A stretch of 64,000 nucleotides of DNA from Fimbriimonadaceae bacterium (GCA_019187105.1 JABAQM010000001.1:2820734-2884733), one strand, 5' to 3'; counted from the stretch's first letter, positions 23,890 through 33,222 are shown. Notes: a model not told the origin generated them from the sequence alone. Made by a program: numbers and translations.

Positions 23890-25221
23890 ATGCCTTACAT
23901 TCCGCATACCGAAGCTGATGAGCGAGCGATGCTCGCAACCATCGGTGTCGATTCGATCGACGCTCTTTTCCGCGAGGTCCCTCCCAATCTGGTGCTCAAA
24001 GATCCGCTCAACGTCCACGAGGCTTTGGACGAGCACCGGCTGTTGGGCAAGCTCTTCGAACTCTCCCGAGAGAATAAGAACTTGGTCAGCGATCTCGTCT
24101 GCTTTCTCGGCGCCGGAATGTACGACCGCTATATCCCCGCAACGGTTGGCGCGGTCATCTCGCGCGGGGAATTCCTGACGGCTTATACACCCTATCAGCC
24201 GGAGCTCTCGCAGGGCTACCTGCAGACGATTTACGAGTTTCAGACAATGGTTGCCGAGCTCTATGGCATGGATCTCGCAAACGCGAGCATGTACGATGGG
24301 CCAACGAGCATGGCGGAAGCGGCGATCCTCTGCCACGGTGTGAATGGACGCACCAAGATTGCGGTAAGCGAAGCCGTGCACCCGCACTATCGGCAGGTCA
24401 TGCACACCTACGGGTGGTCGACATCCCTGGAGGTCGTGGAGCTTCCACAGTCCGATGGCCAGACCCAGGACTACACGAAGGTCGACAGCGACACAGCCTG
24501 CATTGTGGTGCAGTATCCGAACTTCTTTGGTGAGATCGAGGATCTTGCCGCTGCGCGTGCTGCCGCCGATCGGGCCGGGGCGATGCTGGTCGTCGTTGCC
24601 GATCCGGTCGCATGTGCTTTGCTGAAGCCACCGGGCGCATTCGGAGCGGACATCGTGGTCGGCGAGGGTCAGCCGCTTGGGATCGCCATGGGCTTCGGTG
24701 GGCCGGCACTCGGCCTCTTCTCCTGCAAGCGCGAGCACGTGCGACGGATCCCGGGCCGAATCGTGGGGCGGACGAACGACGCAAAGGGAACTCCGGGATT
24801 CGTAATGACGCTCCGCACCCGCGAGCAGGACATTCGACGCGAGAAGGCGACATCGAACATCTGCACGAATGAGGCTTTGATGGCCCTATCCGCAACCGTC
24901 TATATGTGCGCCCTCGGTAAGAATGGGATGCGCCAGGTCGCGGAATCCTCTGCTCGAAATGCGCACTACGCAATATCCCAGCTCGGAAGCGCGGGCGCGA
25001 AGCGAAAGTTCGGCGGGCGAATCTTCGATGAGTTTGTGGTGGAGCTGCCGCGGCCGGCAAAGGACGTGCAGAAAGAGCTGATTGCGAAAGGCATCCTCGC
25101 CGGATTGCCGCTCGGCGACTATTACGGCAGCATGGACAACTGCCTCTTGGTCGCGGTGACGGAGACCCGGACAAAGGCGCAGGTCGATGACTTTGCCGCC
25201 AAGCTTCGAGGCGTTCTCTAG
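23890..25221 (+). CDS. gcvPA: glycine dehydrogenase (decarboxylating) subunit 1
   Basis: A 443-residue alpha-type subunit of the split P protein. Diagnostic segments are MPYIPHTEADERAML at the start, SQGYLQTIYEFQTMVAELYGMD near 112, NASMYDGPTSMAEA, GFGGPALGLFSCKREHVRRIPGR near 268 and TREQDIRREKATSNICTNEAL near 316-336. With subunit 2, which carries the PLP lysine, it decarboxylates glycine and loads the H protein. It directly follows gcvH, so they form one operon. The partner gcvPB must lie elsewhere. Confidence 0.92.
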   Translation: MPYIPHTEADERAMLATIGVDSIDALFREVPPNLVLKDPLNVHEALDEHRLLGKLFELSRENKNLVSDLVCFLGAGMYDRYIPATVGAVISRGEFLTAYTPYQPELSQGYLQTIYEFQTMVAELYGMDLANASMYDGPTSMAEAAILCHGVNGRTKIAVSEAVHPHYRQVMHTYGWSTSLEVVELPQSDGQTQDYTKVDSDTACIVVQYPNFFGEIEDLAAARAAADRAGAMLVVVADPVACALLKPPGAFGADIVVGEGQPLGIAMGFGGPALGLFSCKREHVRRIPGRIVGRTNDAKGTPGFVMTLRTREQDIRREKATSNICTNEALMALSATVYMCALGKNGMRQVAESSARNAHYAISQLGSAGAKRKFGGRIFDEFVVELPRPAKDVQKELIAKGILAGLPLGDYYGSMDNCLLVAVTETRTKAQVDDFAAKLRGVL

Positions 25222-25264
25222 GTTCGCGTTAGGTCGCCGCGGTAAACTTGGAGGTTGAGGCAGC

Positions 25265-26353
25265 ATGGCCACGATCGCTCCTTCTCCCCCATCTATCGAA
25301 CTTATCGCGGATAAGGTTTATGCCGGTGATCGGATCGACGCCGACGAAGCGCGACTCCTGTTTGACCATCCGAATCTCCTCGATCTTTCCGCGTTGGCCG
25401 ATGCCAGGCGTCAGCAGAAGGTTCCGGGTCGGACGGCCACTTATGTTATCGGCCGCATCCTCAACTACACCAACGTATGTTGGGTTCGCTGCAAGTTCTG
25501 CGCGTTTTACCGCGTGCCGAATCATGAGGAAGGGTATTTGCTGAGTGACGAGGACATCCTCGCCAAGGTCGGAGACACCGTGGAGAAGGGCGGTGTCGAA
25601 ATCCTGTTCCAAGGCGGGTTGAATCCCAAACTTAAGATCGATTACTACGAAGGGATTTTCCAGAAGATCAAGGCTGCCTATTCCGAGGTCATCCTGCATG
25701 CTCTGAGTCCGGCAGAGATCATTTATATTGCGCACATCAGCCGGCTGACTCTACGCGAGACGCTTGTTCGATTGAAAGAGGCTGGCTTGCACAGCATTCC
25801 TGGGGCGGGCGGCGAGATCCTCGTGGACCGGGTTCGAAAGATCATTGCCCCCTATAAGGACACAACAGACGAGTGGCTCGCCTGCATGAGGACCGCCTCT
25901 GAGCTCGGCATACGTTCAACCGCGAGCATGATGTTTGGACATGTCGAGACGATCGACGACCGTATCGAACACCTTCAGCGCATTCGCGACCTCCAAGACG
26001 AGTGCCAGCCTTTCCGAGCCTTCATCACCTGGAACTTCCAGCCCGAGGACACGCAGCTCCAGATCCCGCAGAAAGCCAGCGGCTTCGATTACTTGCGAAC
26101 CTTGGCGGTTTCGAGGATCTTCCTCGACAACGTCGACAATTTTCAGGTCAGCTTCCTGACCCAGGGCCCCAAGATCGCCCAGCTCGGCCTTAACTACGGT
26201 GCCAACGATTTCGGCTCGGTGATGATCGAGGAAAATGTGGTCAGTGTCGCGGGTGACAAGCACATCGTCGATGCCGTCGAGTTTGAGCGACTGATTCGGG
26301 GTGCGGGCTACCAGCCACGACGCCGCAATACTCGGTACGAAGTCCTCAACTAG
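25265..26353 (+). CDS. mqnC: cyclic dehypoxanthine futalosine synthase MqnC
   Basis: A 362-residue radical SAM enzyme of the futalosine menaquinone pathway. The Fe-S cluster ligands are C72, C76 and C79 in NVCWVRCKFCAFYR, followed by GYLLSDEDI; ILFQGGLNP, HALSPAEI and the C-terminal LNYGANDFGSVMIEENVVSVAG are shared by MqnC and MqnE. The CAFYR...GYLLS wording favours MqnC over MqnE. The start ATG 25265 has GAGG just upstream. It shows that the organism makes menaquinone, the likely electron donor for the membrane cytochromes in this window. Other mqn genes are not here. Confidence 0.88.
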   Translation: MATIAPSPPSIELIADKVYAGDRIDADEARLLFDHPNLLDLSALADARRQQKVPGRTATYVIGRILNYTNVCWVRCKFCAFYRVPNHEEGYLLSDEDILAKVGDTVEKGGVEILFQGGLNPKLKIDYYEGIFQKIKAAYSEVILHALSPAEIIYIAHISRLTLRETLVRLKEAGLHSIPGAGGEILVDRVRKIIAPYKDTTDEWLACMRTASELGIRSTASMMFGHVETIDDRIEHLQRIRDLQDECQPFRAFITWNFQPEDTQLQIPQKASGFDYLRTLAVSRIFLDNVDNFQVSFLTQGPKIAQLGLNYGANDFGSVMIEENVVSVAGDKHIVDAVEFERLIRGAGYQPRRRNTRYEVLN

Positions 26354-26798
26354 TCTCGTCCGCGGCGGCAAAGGCTAGCATCGATTGCTTGGTCGCTCCC
26401 CAAATGCCGACTTCCAGGCCATGGCGTTTGAGATTTTCAGACGTGGATAGGAAAAACCAAATCTGAACGGCCCATCCGATGATGCCAATCAGTACGCAAA
26501 GGGCGAGCATCAAGCCGACCGACCACCCGTACTGCTTGGTCGCAGCTTGGTAAACGACGTACGTGGATACGAGTTGGGCAAGCTCGACAAAAATGATACT
26601 GCCGACAACGGGAATGATCGTGGAATCGTTAGTGGGTATGACCTCGGCAAGAGCCAGCAGCATCATAAGGAGCAAAGCGAAAAACGACGCAGCTGAGATC
26701 AAGAGCAGCGGCATCAGGAATCGGTGATACCTTGCGACGTGAAGGATCTCCGCTTTGGTCAACGAGATTGTCGAATCACTCCTCACCGTAACTCGCAC
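26346..26798 (-). CDS. hypothetical membrane protein, four helices
   Basis: A 150-residue integral membrane protein with four hydrophobic segments (about 28-52, 62-85, 92-112 and a shorter one) starting at GTG 26798, directly after the aminotransferase stop. An internal GTG at 26786 is another possible start. The C-terminus is soluble (SENLKRHGLEVGIWG). It overlaps the end of mqnC by 8 bp on the opposite strand. No family is recognised. Confidence 0.6.
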   Translation of the reverse strand: MRVTVRSDSTISLTKAEILHVARYHRFLMPLLLISAASFFALLLMMLLALAEVIPTNDSTIIPVVGSIIFVELAQLVSTYVVYQAATKQYGWSVGLMLALCVLIGIIGWAVQIWFFLSTSENLKRHGLEVGIWGATKQSMLAFAAADETS

Positions 26799-26799
26799 T

Positions 26800-28041
26800 T
26801 TACAGTATGCGGGCCAGAACGCTGCAACAACGGTCTATTTCTTCGGAAGTGTTGTAGTGAACGAAGCTGACCCTTGCGACGCCGTCTTCCGGGTCGAGCC
26901 CAAGGGCCTGGCACAGGCGGTAGGCATACATATGGCCATTTCGCACGGCAATACCGCTTGAGAGCAGGTGGTCCACAATCGTTTTGCTGGACATGGAGCG
27001 GTGCACGAAGCTGACCGTACCGACGCGTTCATTGTCAGCGACATCGGACCCGATGATGCGGATATCGTCATATTTTCGAAGGAAACTGAGCAGTTGTTCG
27101 ATCAGCGGAAACTCATGCTGCTGCATGACCTGGTAAGCCGCCTCAATAGTCGAACGCCCCATTTCCCCCTCGCTCGGTTGCCCTGATAGGAAGTTGAGGT
27201 ATGGCCGAAGGCCAAGAAGGGCAGCGCAGCCTTCATGTGAAGCGCCTCCCAACTCGAACTTATAACGAACGTCGTCCTTGGGGATGAAGAAGTGGTTAGG
27301 TCCGGTGAGTTCTGCGAAAGCGTCGTTCCGTCCGAAAAGCGAGGCCATGTGGGGACCATAGACCTTGTAATTGGAAAATACGTACCAGTCCGCATGCCAC
27401 TTCGCCACGTCCGGAGCCCGGTGCGAGGCGTAAGCCACGCCGTCGACTACAACCTTTGCACCGAATTCATGCGCAATAGCTGCGACCTCGGCTACGTCAA
27501 TGATTTTCCCCAGAATGTTCGAAACGTGTGGAAAAGCCACGATTCGCGTCCTTTCATTGCACAATGCGCGAAGGTCGCTGGGGCGGCATTCGAAGGTGTC
27601 AGGATCGAGCCGCCAGGTCTTGATTTCGAGACCGTGCTGTCCGAGCCTCCACCACGGTCCAAAGTTCGATTCGTGGGCGGTCTCGCACACGACGACTTCG
27701 TCGCCTGGGCGCATGATTTCGAGGTAGGCGTCGGCGAGCATTCGGCAGAGGACCGAAGTGGAAGCTCCAAGAATGGTGTGCCCAACTTGAACACCATTCA
27801 TTACGGTGTTCATAAAATCATGCGCAGAGTTATACGTAGCGGTGGCGCGCTGGGACTCGGGATAAGCGACGCCAAGCTGAACATAGGAGTTCCGGTAGTA
27901 GTCTCCTACCGCTTCGATCACCGTGTGCGGCACCTGGGAACCGCCCGCATTTTCCAGCAGCACGGTTGGCGTCGATAGACCGGGAAACTGTGCTCTGATC
28001 GAATCGATAGTCGGCGCCACCCTTGTGCTTAAGGTGCTCAC
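26800..28041 (-). CDS. class V aminotransferase, cysteine-desulfurase-like
   Basis: A 413-residue PLP enzyme of fold type I, aminotransferase class V. The PLP lysine is K226 in VFSNYKVYGPHMASLFG; the PLP-binding aspartate lies in KVVVDGVAYASHRAPDV (D200), and GASTSVL near 92 contacts the phosphate. The sequence resembles cysteine desulfurase-like proteins (CsdA/SufS relatives), but I do not see a clear active-site cysteine loop in the SufS position, so the substrate is unknown. The start overlaps the end of the acyl-CoA dehydrogenase gene by 4 bp (ATGA), so they are cotranscribed. Confidence 0.82.
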   Translation of the reverse strand: MSTLSTRVAPTIDSIRAQFPGLSTPTVLLENAGGSQVPHTVIEAVGDYYRNSYVQLGVAYPESQRATATYNSAHDFMNTVMNGVQVGHTILGASTSVLCRMLADAYLEIMRPGDEVVVCETAHESNFGPWWRLGQHGLEIKTWRLDPDTFECRPSDLRALCNERTRIVAFPHVSNILGKIIDVAEVAAIAHEFGAKVVVDGVAYASHRAPDVAKWHADWYVFSNYKVYGPHMASLFGRNDAFAELTGPNHFFIPKDDVRYKFELGGASHEGCAALLGLRPYLNFLSGQPSEGEMGRSTIEAAYQVMQQHEFPLIEQLLSFLRKYDDIRIIGSDVADNERVGTVSFVHRSMSSKTIVDHLLSSGIAVRNGHMYAYRLCQALGLDPEDGVARVSFVHYNTSEEIDRCCSVLARIL

Positions 28042-29234
28042 TTCGTCTCAAATGGCCAAGTCGGTAAGGTCTTTGAAAGCGGCTTGTCCGATCGGTAGCC
28101 TAACTCATATTCGGCCTGCATCAACGTGTGGATTTCGTGGGTGCCCTCATAAATCATCGCTCCACGAGAATTGCGGAAGTAGCGCTCGACGGGGAATTCA
28201 TCGCTATAGCCGTAAGCACCATGGATCTCGACCGCCTTGTTAGCCGCGTCGAAGGCCGCCGCACAGTTCGTCCACTTGGCAAGGCTGCACTCACGGGTGT
28301 GGCGGAGGCCCTGGTTCTTCATCCATCCAACCTTGTAATAAAGAAGTCTGCCGATTTCCCGTCCTTGGACCATGGCGGCAATCATCTGCTGGACGAGCTG
28401 CTTCGAGCCGATCGGTTCTCCCTGAACGGTGCGGTCATTGGCGTAAGGCACGCAGGCATCGAGGCAAGCTTGAATGATTCCCACCGCGCCCGACGCAACA
28501 GTATATCGGCCGTGATCGAGAGCTGACATGGCGACCTTGAACCCGTCGCCTTCCTCCCCGATGCGGCAATCCTGGGGGACTCTCATGTCTTGAAAGAAGA
28601 TCTCGCCCGTGTTCCCCGCCCGGACCCCAAGTTTGCCGTGAAGAGCCTTTGAAGAGAACCCGGGGGTCGTCCGGTCGACGATAAAGGCGGCATACGGCGC
28701 TTTCGCCGAGGATTCGGCCAGCCGAGTGATTACCAAAAACTGATCCGCATAGTCGGCCAGTGAAATCCAGGCCTTTTGGCCATTGATGATATAGCTGTCG
28801 CCGTCCCGAACGGCGGTGGTCTTGAGATTGGCGGCATCGGATCCGGCGTTCGGTTCGGTGAGCCCAAAGGCACCGATCCGCTTTCCCGTTGACAAGTCGG
28901 GCAGCCATCGCCGCCGCTGTTCCTCCGTGCCCCATTGCAGCAAGGTCATGCAGTGGAGGCCGTTATGGACGCTGAGGACGACGCGGGCACTGGTGTCGGC
29001 CCGCTCAAGCTCCTCGCATACGATGCCGAGGCTAATATAGTCGGCTCCCATCCCACCGTAGGACTCGGGCATACAGACGCCAAGCATGCCCGCCTCACCC
29101 ATTTTTTCCAACATTTCGCGGTCACTTCGAGCTTCTCGGTCGCGTTCTCTTAAACCTGGCAATATTTGCGCTCGTCCGAACTTTTCAGCGGCTTCCCGAA
29201 CCTGATTGTGCTCGCTGGTGAGGCTAAAATCCAT
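28038..29234 (-). CDS. acyl-CoA dehydrogenase
   Basis: A 398-residue flavoprotein of the acyl-CoA dehydrogenase family. I chose ATG 29234 because it starts the usual MDFSLTSEHNQVREAAEKF and has GGTGGG just upstream; a longer frame upstream lacks support. Motifs are FGLTEPNAGSDAANLKTTA near 145, KAWISLADYADQF and the C-terminal YGYSDEFPVERYFRNSRG then MIYEGTHEIH, with the likely catalytic Glu in YEGT. It oxidises an acyl-CoA to the enoyl-CoA, passing electrons to ETF. Short-chain or branched-chain substrates are likely. It is the first gene of a two- or three-gene minus-strand operon. Confidence 0.88.
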   Translation of the reverse strand: MDFSLTSEHNQVREAAEKFGRAQILPGLRERDREARSDREMLEKMGEAGMLGVCMPESYGGMGADYISLGIVCEELERADTSARVVLSVHNGLHCMTLLQWGTEEQRRRWLPDLSTGKRIGAFGLTEPNAGSDAANLKTTAVRDGDSYIINGQKAWISLADYADQFLVITRLAESSAKAPYAAFIVDRTTPGFSSKALHGKLGVRAGNTGEIFFQDMRVPQDCRIGEEGDGFKVAMSALDHGRYTVASGAVGIIQACLDACVPYANDRTVQGEPIGSKQLVQQMIAAMVQGREIGRLLYYKVGWMKNQGLRHTRECSLAKWTNCAAAFDAANKAVEIHGAYGYSDEFPVERYFRNSRGAMIYEGTHEIHTLMQAEYELGYRSDKPLSKTLPTWPFETK

Positions 29235-29329
29235 CCCACCGAGTGTACCGAGCGGGGGCGACGCAACATAGCATGCCGGTAATGCTGACAGGAAGTAACG
29301 GCAGGTTCGCCGGAATGGCAAAAATGTCC

Positions 29330-29358
29330 TTGACATGGCCTGAACCGTGTTGTATAGT
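29330..29358 (+). promoter_or_regulatory. near-consensus sigma70 promoter
   Basis: TTGACA (29330-29335), exactly 17 bp, then TATAGT (29353-29358): 11 of 12 consensus bases at ideal spacing. It points to the secreted protein at 29651 and implies a leader of about 285 nt. Confidence 0.75.
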
Positions 29359-29364
29359 AGAGGC

Positions 29365-29650
29365 ACATAGCGTCTGGCATCTTGATGTTCGGCGGTGGTT
29401 CCCGCTAGGTCGGCAGGAGCGACTTTCGTAGCGAGTTGTCATTCTCAATTGATCTTTTTTGATTCAATTTAGGAAAGGTACAGCAAGCAACGCACCGTTT
29501 ATCGAGAGGTCGAAGCAATTCGTCCAAGCCATCACGCTATCTCTGGGTTTGCGCCCGGAAGCAAAAGTCGCAAACCGGTGTCGGCGGAGACCGCACGTGC
29601 CGGCAACCACAAGTTCATATTGGGCTTTGGTAAGGAGATTAAGTTAGGCT
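29365..29650 (+). promoter_or_regulatory. long structured 5' leader of the secreted protein
   Basis: The stretch between the strong promoter and ATG 29651 has no gene. It holds a perfect 8-bp hairpin, GGTTTGCG with CGCAAACC around a 15-base loop (29546-29576), then a GC-rich stretch, and AAGGAG at 29632-29637 about 13 bp before the start. It could be a stabilising leader or a regulator; I could not fit it to the c-di-GMP riboswitch consensus. Confidence 0.5.
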
Positions 29651-30979
29651 ATGAATAAGACTATGATGATGATGGCGCTCGTCGCCGTCGTTGGCGCTGC
29701 ATATGCAGATAAGCCAGAACTGAAGACGACGTATGCCGGCAAGGAACTCAAGCCGATCCGCTGGGCCAAGGTAGATGCCAGTGGCAAGCAGATCTCGCCG
29801 TGGTACTACGCCAGCAACAACGAAGGCATCGCCGCCGCCCCGCCTCCTGCATGGGACACCTTCGAGAACGATGGTTCCGCTTGGGACGGCCCTCCGGGCG
29901 ACCGCTACGGCGCTGACCCCAACACCTATCGCTGGTACTTCGGTTCGGGCTATCACAACCCGTACATCGCCAGCGACATGCGACAGTTGAACCCCGGCAC
30001 CGAGGGTGGCGTTGCTCCGTATGCTCAGACCTCTTGGTACTGGGAAACGACCGAGCAGTGCTATATGCTGATCAGCACCTACGGCGCTTTCGGTTACACG
30101 TCGGTTCCTGCTCTCGATGGCTTCATCGGCGGCTGGATCTTCGACTTTGGCATCCTCGATGCAACGACCGGCGGCTACTACTACGCTAACTTTGATGGCG
30201 TGACCGGTGGCTATGACTGGACGATGCCGTCGAACAACGACGGTGGCTTCGAGCTTGCTTACGGCAACGCGTTCGACGGCACGACGTTCACGCTCGCTTC
30301 GCTCTGCCAGCCGATGCTGTGGGGCACCGAGGGTACCAACCCGTCGGTCAACGATGCGCTGCAGTATGACGACGACAATCCCACCGATGGCACGCACGTC
30401 GACGCTGAGCGATACGACTACACCTTCGGTGTTGCTCCGGATCCGCTTGGTATCAGCCACGGCTTCTACGTAAGCGACAGCGGCCCGATCACCGAGGTTC
30501 TCGCTCCGACGAGCTACACCGTTGGACCGCAGGGTACGGAAGAGGGCGCCAACGACGTCACCAAGGTTACGACCAGCGACGACGTCCGAGCCGTTGCCTT
30601 CAACACCACCGTTGCGAACAGCAGCATTCCTTCGATCCGCTTCACCTTCTTCTTCACCTCGCCGGTTACCACCGACATCACTGAGTTGAAGGCTTCGGTC
30701 GAAATGCAGTCGCAGTTCGGTCAACACGAGCGACGCGTCGAGTTCGTGAACGCTTCGAACAACAACTCGTTCATTCAGGTCGCCCTCGACGTGGAGACCA
30801 CTCCGAACGTCGACAAGACTCTGACTGGTTCGCTCACCGATGCGGGTCAGATCTCGTCGGTCGTCGCTCTCGACGGAACCGTCAAGACCACCGCTCGCGG
30901 CCGAAAGGTTGGCGTTATGCCGGCCCAGAAGCACCGACTCCGAGTCGACATGGCTCAGCTGTCGGTCACGCACAACTAA
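29651..30979 (+). CDS. abundant secreted protein of unknown function
   Basis: A 442-residue protein with a signal peptide (MNKTMMMMALVAVVGAAYAD, cleavage near residue 19). The mature part is rich in Asp, Tyr, Gly, Thr and aromatic clusters (TYRWYFGSGYHNPY, TSWYWETTEQCYM, GGYYYANFDG) and looks all-beta. Codon choice is strongly biased toward C-ending codons, and a near-consensus promoter and a good terminator frame the gene, so high expression is likely. It lacks a PEP-CTERM, LPXTG or TonB signal and ends LSVTHN. A surface-layer or matrix role is a guess. I do not recognise a family. Confidence 0.7.
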   Translation: MNKTMMMMALVAVVGAAYADKPELKTTYAGKELKPIRWAKVDASGKQISPWYYASNNEGIAAAPPPAWDTFENDGSAWDGPPGDRYGADPNTYRWYFGSGYHNPYIASDMRQLNPGTEGGVAPYAQTSWYWETTEQCYMLISTYGAFGYTSVPALDGFIGGWIFDFGILDATTGGYYYANFDGVTGGYDWTMPSNNDGGFELAYGNAFDGTTFTLASLCQPMLWGTEGTNPSVNDALQYDDDNPTDGTHVDAERYDYTFGVAPDPLGISHGFYVSDSGPITEVLAPTSYTVGPQGTEEGANDVTKVTTSDDVRAVAFNTTVANSSIPSIRFTFFFTSPVTTDITELKASVEMQSQFGQHERRVEFVNASNNNSFIQVALDVETTPNVDKTLTGSLTDAGQISSVVALDGTVKTTARGRKVGVMPAQKHRLRVDMAQLSVTHN

Positions 30980-31002
30980 TCTTCTCGGATTCAGTTGGCA
31001 TT

Positions 31003-31029
31003 CAAACCCCTGGCTCCGGCCAGGGGTTT
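31003..31029 (+). terminator. terminator after the secreted protein
   Basis: AACCCCTGGC pairs with GCCAGGGGTT around a 4-base loop, followed by TTCTC; it sits about 25 bp after the stop. Confidence 0.75.
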
Positions 31030-31062
31030 TCTCTTTGCCCGGGGCCAAGGTAAAACCCCTTC

Positions 31063-31452
31063 GTGATCACCGATGCGGGAACCTCGTGGTGCCAAGTTCG
31101 CGACATGCCAGGGGCGGTTGCCTTCTATCGAAACGTGCTGGGTCTCAAGTGCCTGTTCGAGAGCACCCATTGGACCGAGTTCGAAATGGGACAAGGGAAG
31201 TTCGCCCTTCACCTAGCGCTAACGGATGGCGTGGGACCACTCGGAGAAGTTGGCAAGGGCTGGATGTTTGGACTGGTTACGGATAACATCCGGGCTCTGG
31301 AAGGCCGTGTGCGCGAATCGGGCGTCGGCACCGTCCACGACTACCACCAGATCCCCTCGGGCGTGACCCTTACGATAGCCGACCCAGACGGAAACCCACT
31401 TCAGCTGATCCAGCTCGGCACCACGATGGCAGATCTCGGATTACCGGGTTGA
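31063..31452 (+). CDS. VOC-family (glyoxalase/bleomycin-resistance fold) protein
   Basis: A 129-residue protein with the vicinal-oxygen-chelate fold: WCQVRDMPGAVAFYRNVLGLKC at the N-terminus, HWTEFEMGQGKFALHL in the middle and the C-terminal TIADPDGNPLQLIQ. Metal-ligand candidates are H36, H50 region residues and the Glu/Gln of PLQLIQ. The start is GTG 31063. The substrate cannot be inferred. It overlaps by 12 bp the end of the convergent pseudopilin-like gene. Confidence 0.75.
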   Translation: MITDAGTSWCQVRDMPGAVAFYRNVLGLKCLFESTHWTEFEMGQGKFALHLALTDGVGPLGEVGKGWMFGLVTDNIRALEGRVRESGVGTVHDYHQIPSGVTLTIADPDGNPLQLIQLGTTMADLGLPG

Positions 31453-32256
31453 CCAAATGCCCGAAAGCTCATCGCCGATGCGCGCGACGCGTGCGGTGCT
31501 CGGACCCAGGGTTTCGACGTGGCCATCCACAAACAGGTAGTGAATCCCGTTGGGATGGCGCGAGTCGTTCGCCTTGGAAAACACGCCTTTGGCAGAGTTT
31601 CGGTAGGCAAGGCGCGTAACGAACTGGGTCTTCATCGTGTGACGCAGGTTGCTGTCGTCGTATCCAATGAGAAATCCATCGACGGGAACCGCATTGCCGC
31701 CCGGATCGACGAAGGGCATCGGATCATAGGAAGACTCGGCGCCAAAGTTAGAGGTCTCGCTGATCAGGACCGACTGGTTGATGGATGGAATCAGCGATAG
31801 CTGGCGAGTCGCCATCGAGACATACATACCGTATGCCGAGCTCAGTGACTTGCTCCGAGAGTCCGAATGCTGGTTGCGAACGAGCTCAGCGTCGGTTGCG
31901 GAGGGGCATCTGAAGCTCGCGCGCGGCGACATCCCGGGCTGGACGAGTGACACCCATGTATACGGCCGGCCGTTCTCGTCAAGGGTTGGTGTCGTATCGC
32001 CTTCGGCGATGGTGGAGTAGATAGGTGGTAGGCGATCGCTCCAACTCGCTGCATACAGCTGGATCGCCTTGCTGATCGAGACCATGTTTTGCTGGCACAG
32101 GTGCTTCTCACTCTGCCGCTTGAAGACCATGTAGATCGGAATAAGCGCGAGCACAAGCACCGCCATTACAATTAGAAGGCGGACGAGGTCCTTCTTGGAG
32201 ACGTACTCTGAACGTGCTGAACCTTCCGGTTCATCTGGCGCGAAGGGGTCCGACAA
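31441..32256 (-). CDS. pseudopilin-like protein with H-X9-DG motif
   Basis: A 271-residue protein with one N-terminal helix (about 25-45) preceded by an acidic cytosolic segment. After the helix comes KHLCQQNMVSISKAIQLYAASW, which resembles the post-helix region of type II secretion pseudopilins (cysteine then NLKQ-like helix). Near the end is HPNGIHYLFVDG, an exact H-X9-DG motif, which marks a large prepilin-related family in Planctomycetes and Armatimonadota. The usual prepilin-peptidase site before the helix is absent, so it may be a membrane-anchored relative. It is 6 bp downstream of the LCP gene. Confidence 0.65.
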   Translation of the reverse strand: MSDPFAPDEPEGSARSEYVSKKDLVRLLIVMAVLVLALIPIYMVFKRQSEKHLCQQNMVSISKAIQLYAASWSDRLPPIYSTIAEGDTTPTLDENGRPYTWVSLVQPGMSPRASFRCPSATDAELVRNQHSDSRSKSLSSAYGMYVSMATRQLSLIPSINQSVLISETSNFGAESSYDPMPFVDPGGNAVPVDGFLIGYDDSNLRHTMKTQFVTRLAYRNSAKGVFSKANDSRHPNGIHYLFVDGHVETLGPSTARVARIGDELSGIWSTR

Positions 32257-32262
32257 GCTTCT

Positions 32263-33222
32263 TCAGCTCCGATCCGCGCTCAGTTTTCCAGGCGCCCTTC
32301 GGAAGTGGAGCTTCACAAGCTCCTTTTGCAGGCCGACGGGATCCAACAGCAAGTTGCTCGAATAGCGTTGCTCGAATGTCGGAACCATCCCCATCTTGAT
32401 ATTGTCGTTGCCGACCCTCTGGGCGAACAGTGCGAGTGCTGCCATCTCTTGGTCGTTGATCTCGTTCCCCATCATCTCGACCGCCTTCTCGGCGACAGCA
32501 GATATGACGGTGGGATCCTTCTTGACCGCTTCCTTAAAGGCGAGCATGAACTCCTTCTGGCGATCTTGGCGGGCGAAATCGCTGTCGCGGTGGCGGTAAC
32601 GGACGTAACCCATCGCATCGTGACCGTCAAGGTGCTGGCGACCGGACTTTATCTCGATGGAAAGATCGCCCGCTCGATCGTGATAGGTCAGGTTCCGTTT
32701 GACAAAGACGTCAATGCCGCCGACCAAATCGACCATCTCCTGGAAGGCCTTGAAGTTCAGCACGACGACCTTGTCGATAGTGATGTCGAGAACCTCTTCC
32801 GCTGCCTGCTTGGCTAGCAACTTGCCTCCGAAAGCATGCGACGCGTTGATCTTGCTCCGGCCGTGGCCGGGGAGGGATACCTCAAGGTCGCGCGGAATCG
32901 AGATGCCTGAGATTCGTTTGTGGTCGAAATCGACCTTGGCAACCATCATCATGTCGCTTCGGGCATTCGGGTTGGTGATGCGCTTGCCCCCCTTGGTCCG
33001 ATCTTCGTCGCAACCCAAGATGAGGATGTTGATATGTCCCCGGTCGTTGAAGACCTCCTGGGGCCGCGTCCCCGCAAAATACTGCTTGCCCATTTCCGAG
33101 AGGAACGGGCTTTTGCCGAGGAATCCCATGGCGGTTCCCGCCAAGCCAAATGCACCACAAAGCAGGCCGTAACCGGTCCAGCCAAAGATCTTTATCCACA
33201 TGGGTTTGCCGCTGTCAGCCAT
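32263..33222 (-). CDS. LytR-CpsA-Psr (LCP) family protein
   Basis: A 319-residue protein with an N-terminal membrane anchor (about 8-35) and an LCP domain: INILILGCDEDRTKGGKR, then NARSDMMMVAKVDFDHKRISGISIPRDLEV, GRSKINASHAFGG and the arginine-rich ALGYVRYRHRDSDFARQDRQ-type segment, where conserved Asp and Arg bind the polyprenyl pyrophosphate substrate. LCP enzymes transfer glycopolymers from a lipid carrier to the cell wall or other acceptors. ATG 33222 is chosen because it directly precedes the anchor. In a diderm the acceptor is uncertain. Confidence 0.82.
   Translation of the reverse strand: MADSGKPMWIKIFGWTGYGLLCGAFGLAGTAMGFLGKSPFLSEMGKQYFAGTRPQEVFNDRGHINILILGCDEDRTKGGKRITNPNARSDMMMVAKVDFDHKRISGISIPRDLEVSLPGHGRSKINASHAFGGKLLAKQAAEEVLDITIDKVVVLNFKAFQEMVDLVGGIDVFVKRNLTYHDRAGDLSIEIKSGRQHLDGHDAMGYVRYRHRDSDFARQDRQKEFMLAFKEAVKKDPTVISAVAEKAVEMMGNEINDQEMAALALFAQRVGNDNIKMGMVPTFEQRYSSNLLLDPVGLQKELVKLHFRRAPGKLSADRS

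Noticed and set aside
29380-29650. c-di-GMP (GEMM) riboswitch in the leader of the secreted protein
   Set aside because: The conserved tetraloop-receptor and GGGACGCAAAGC-like segment are absent; only a generic hairpin is seen.
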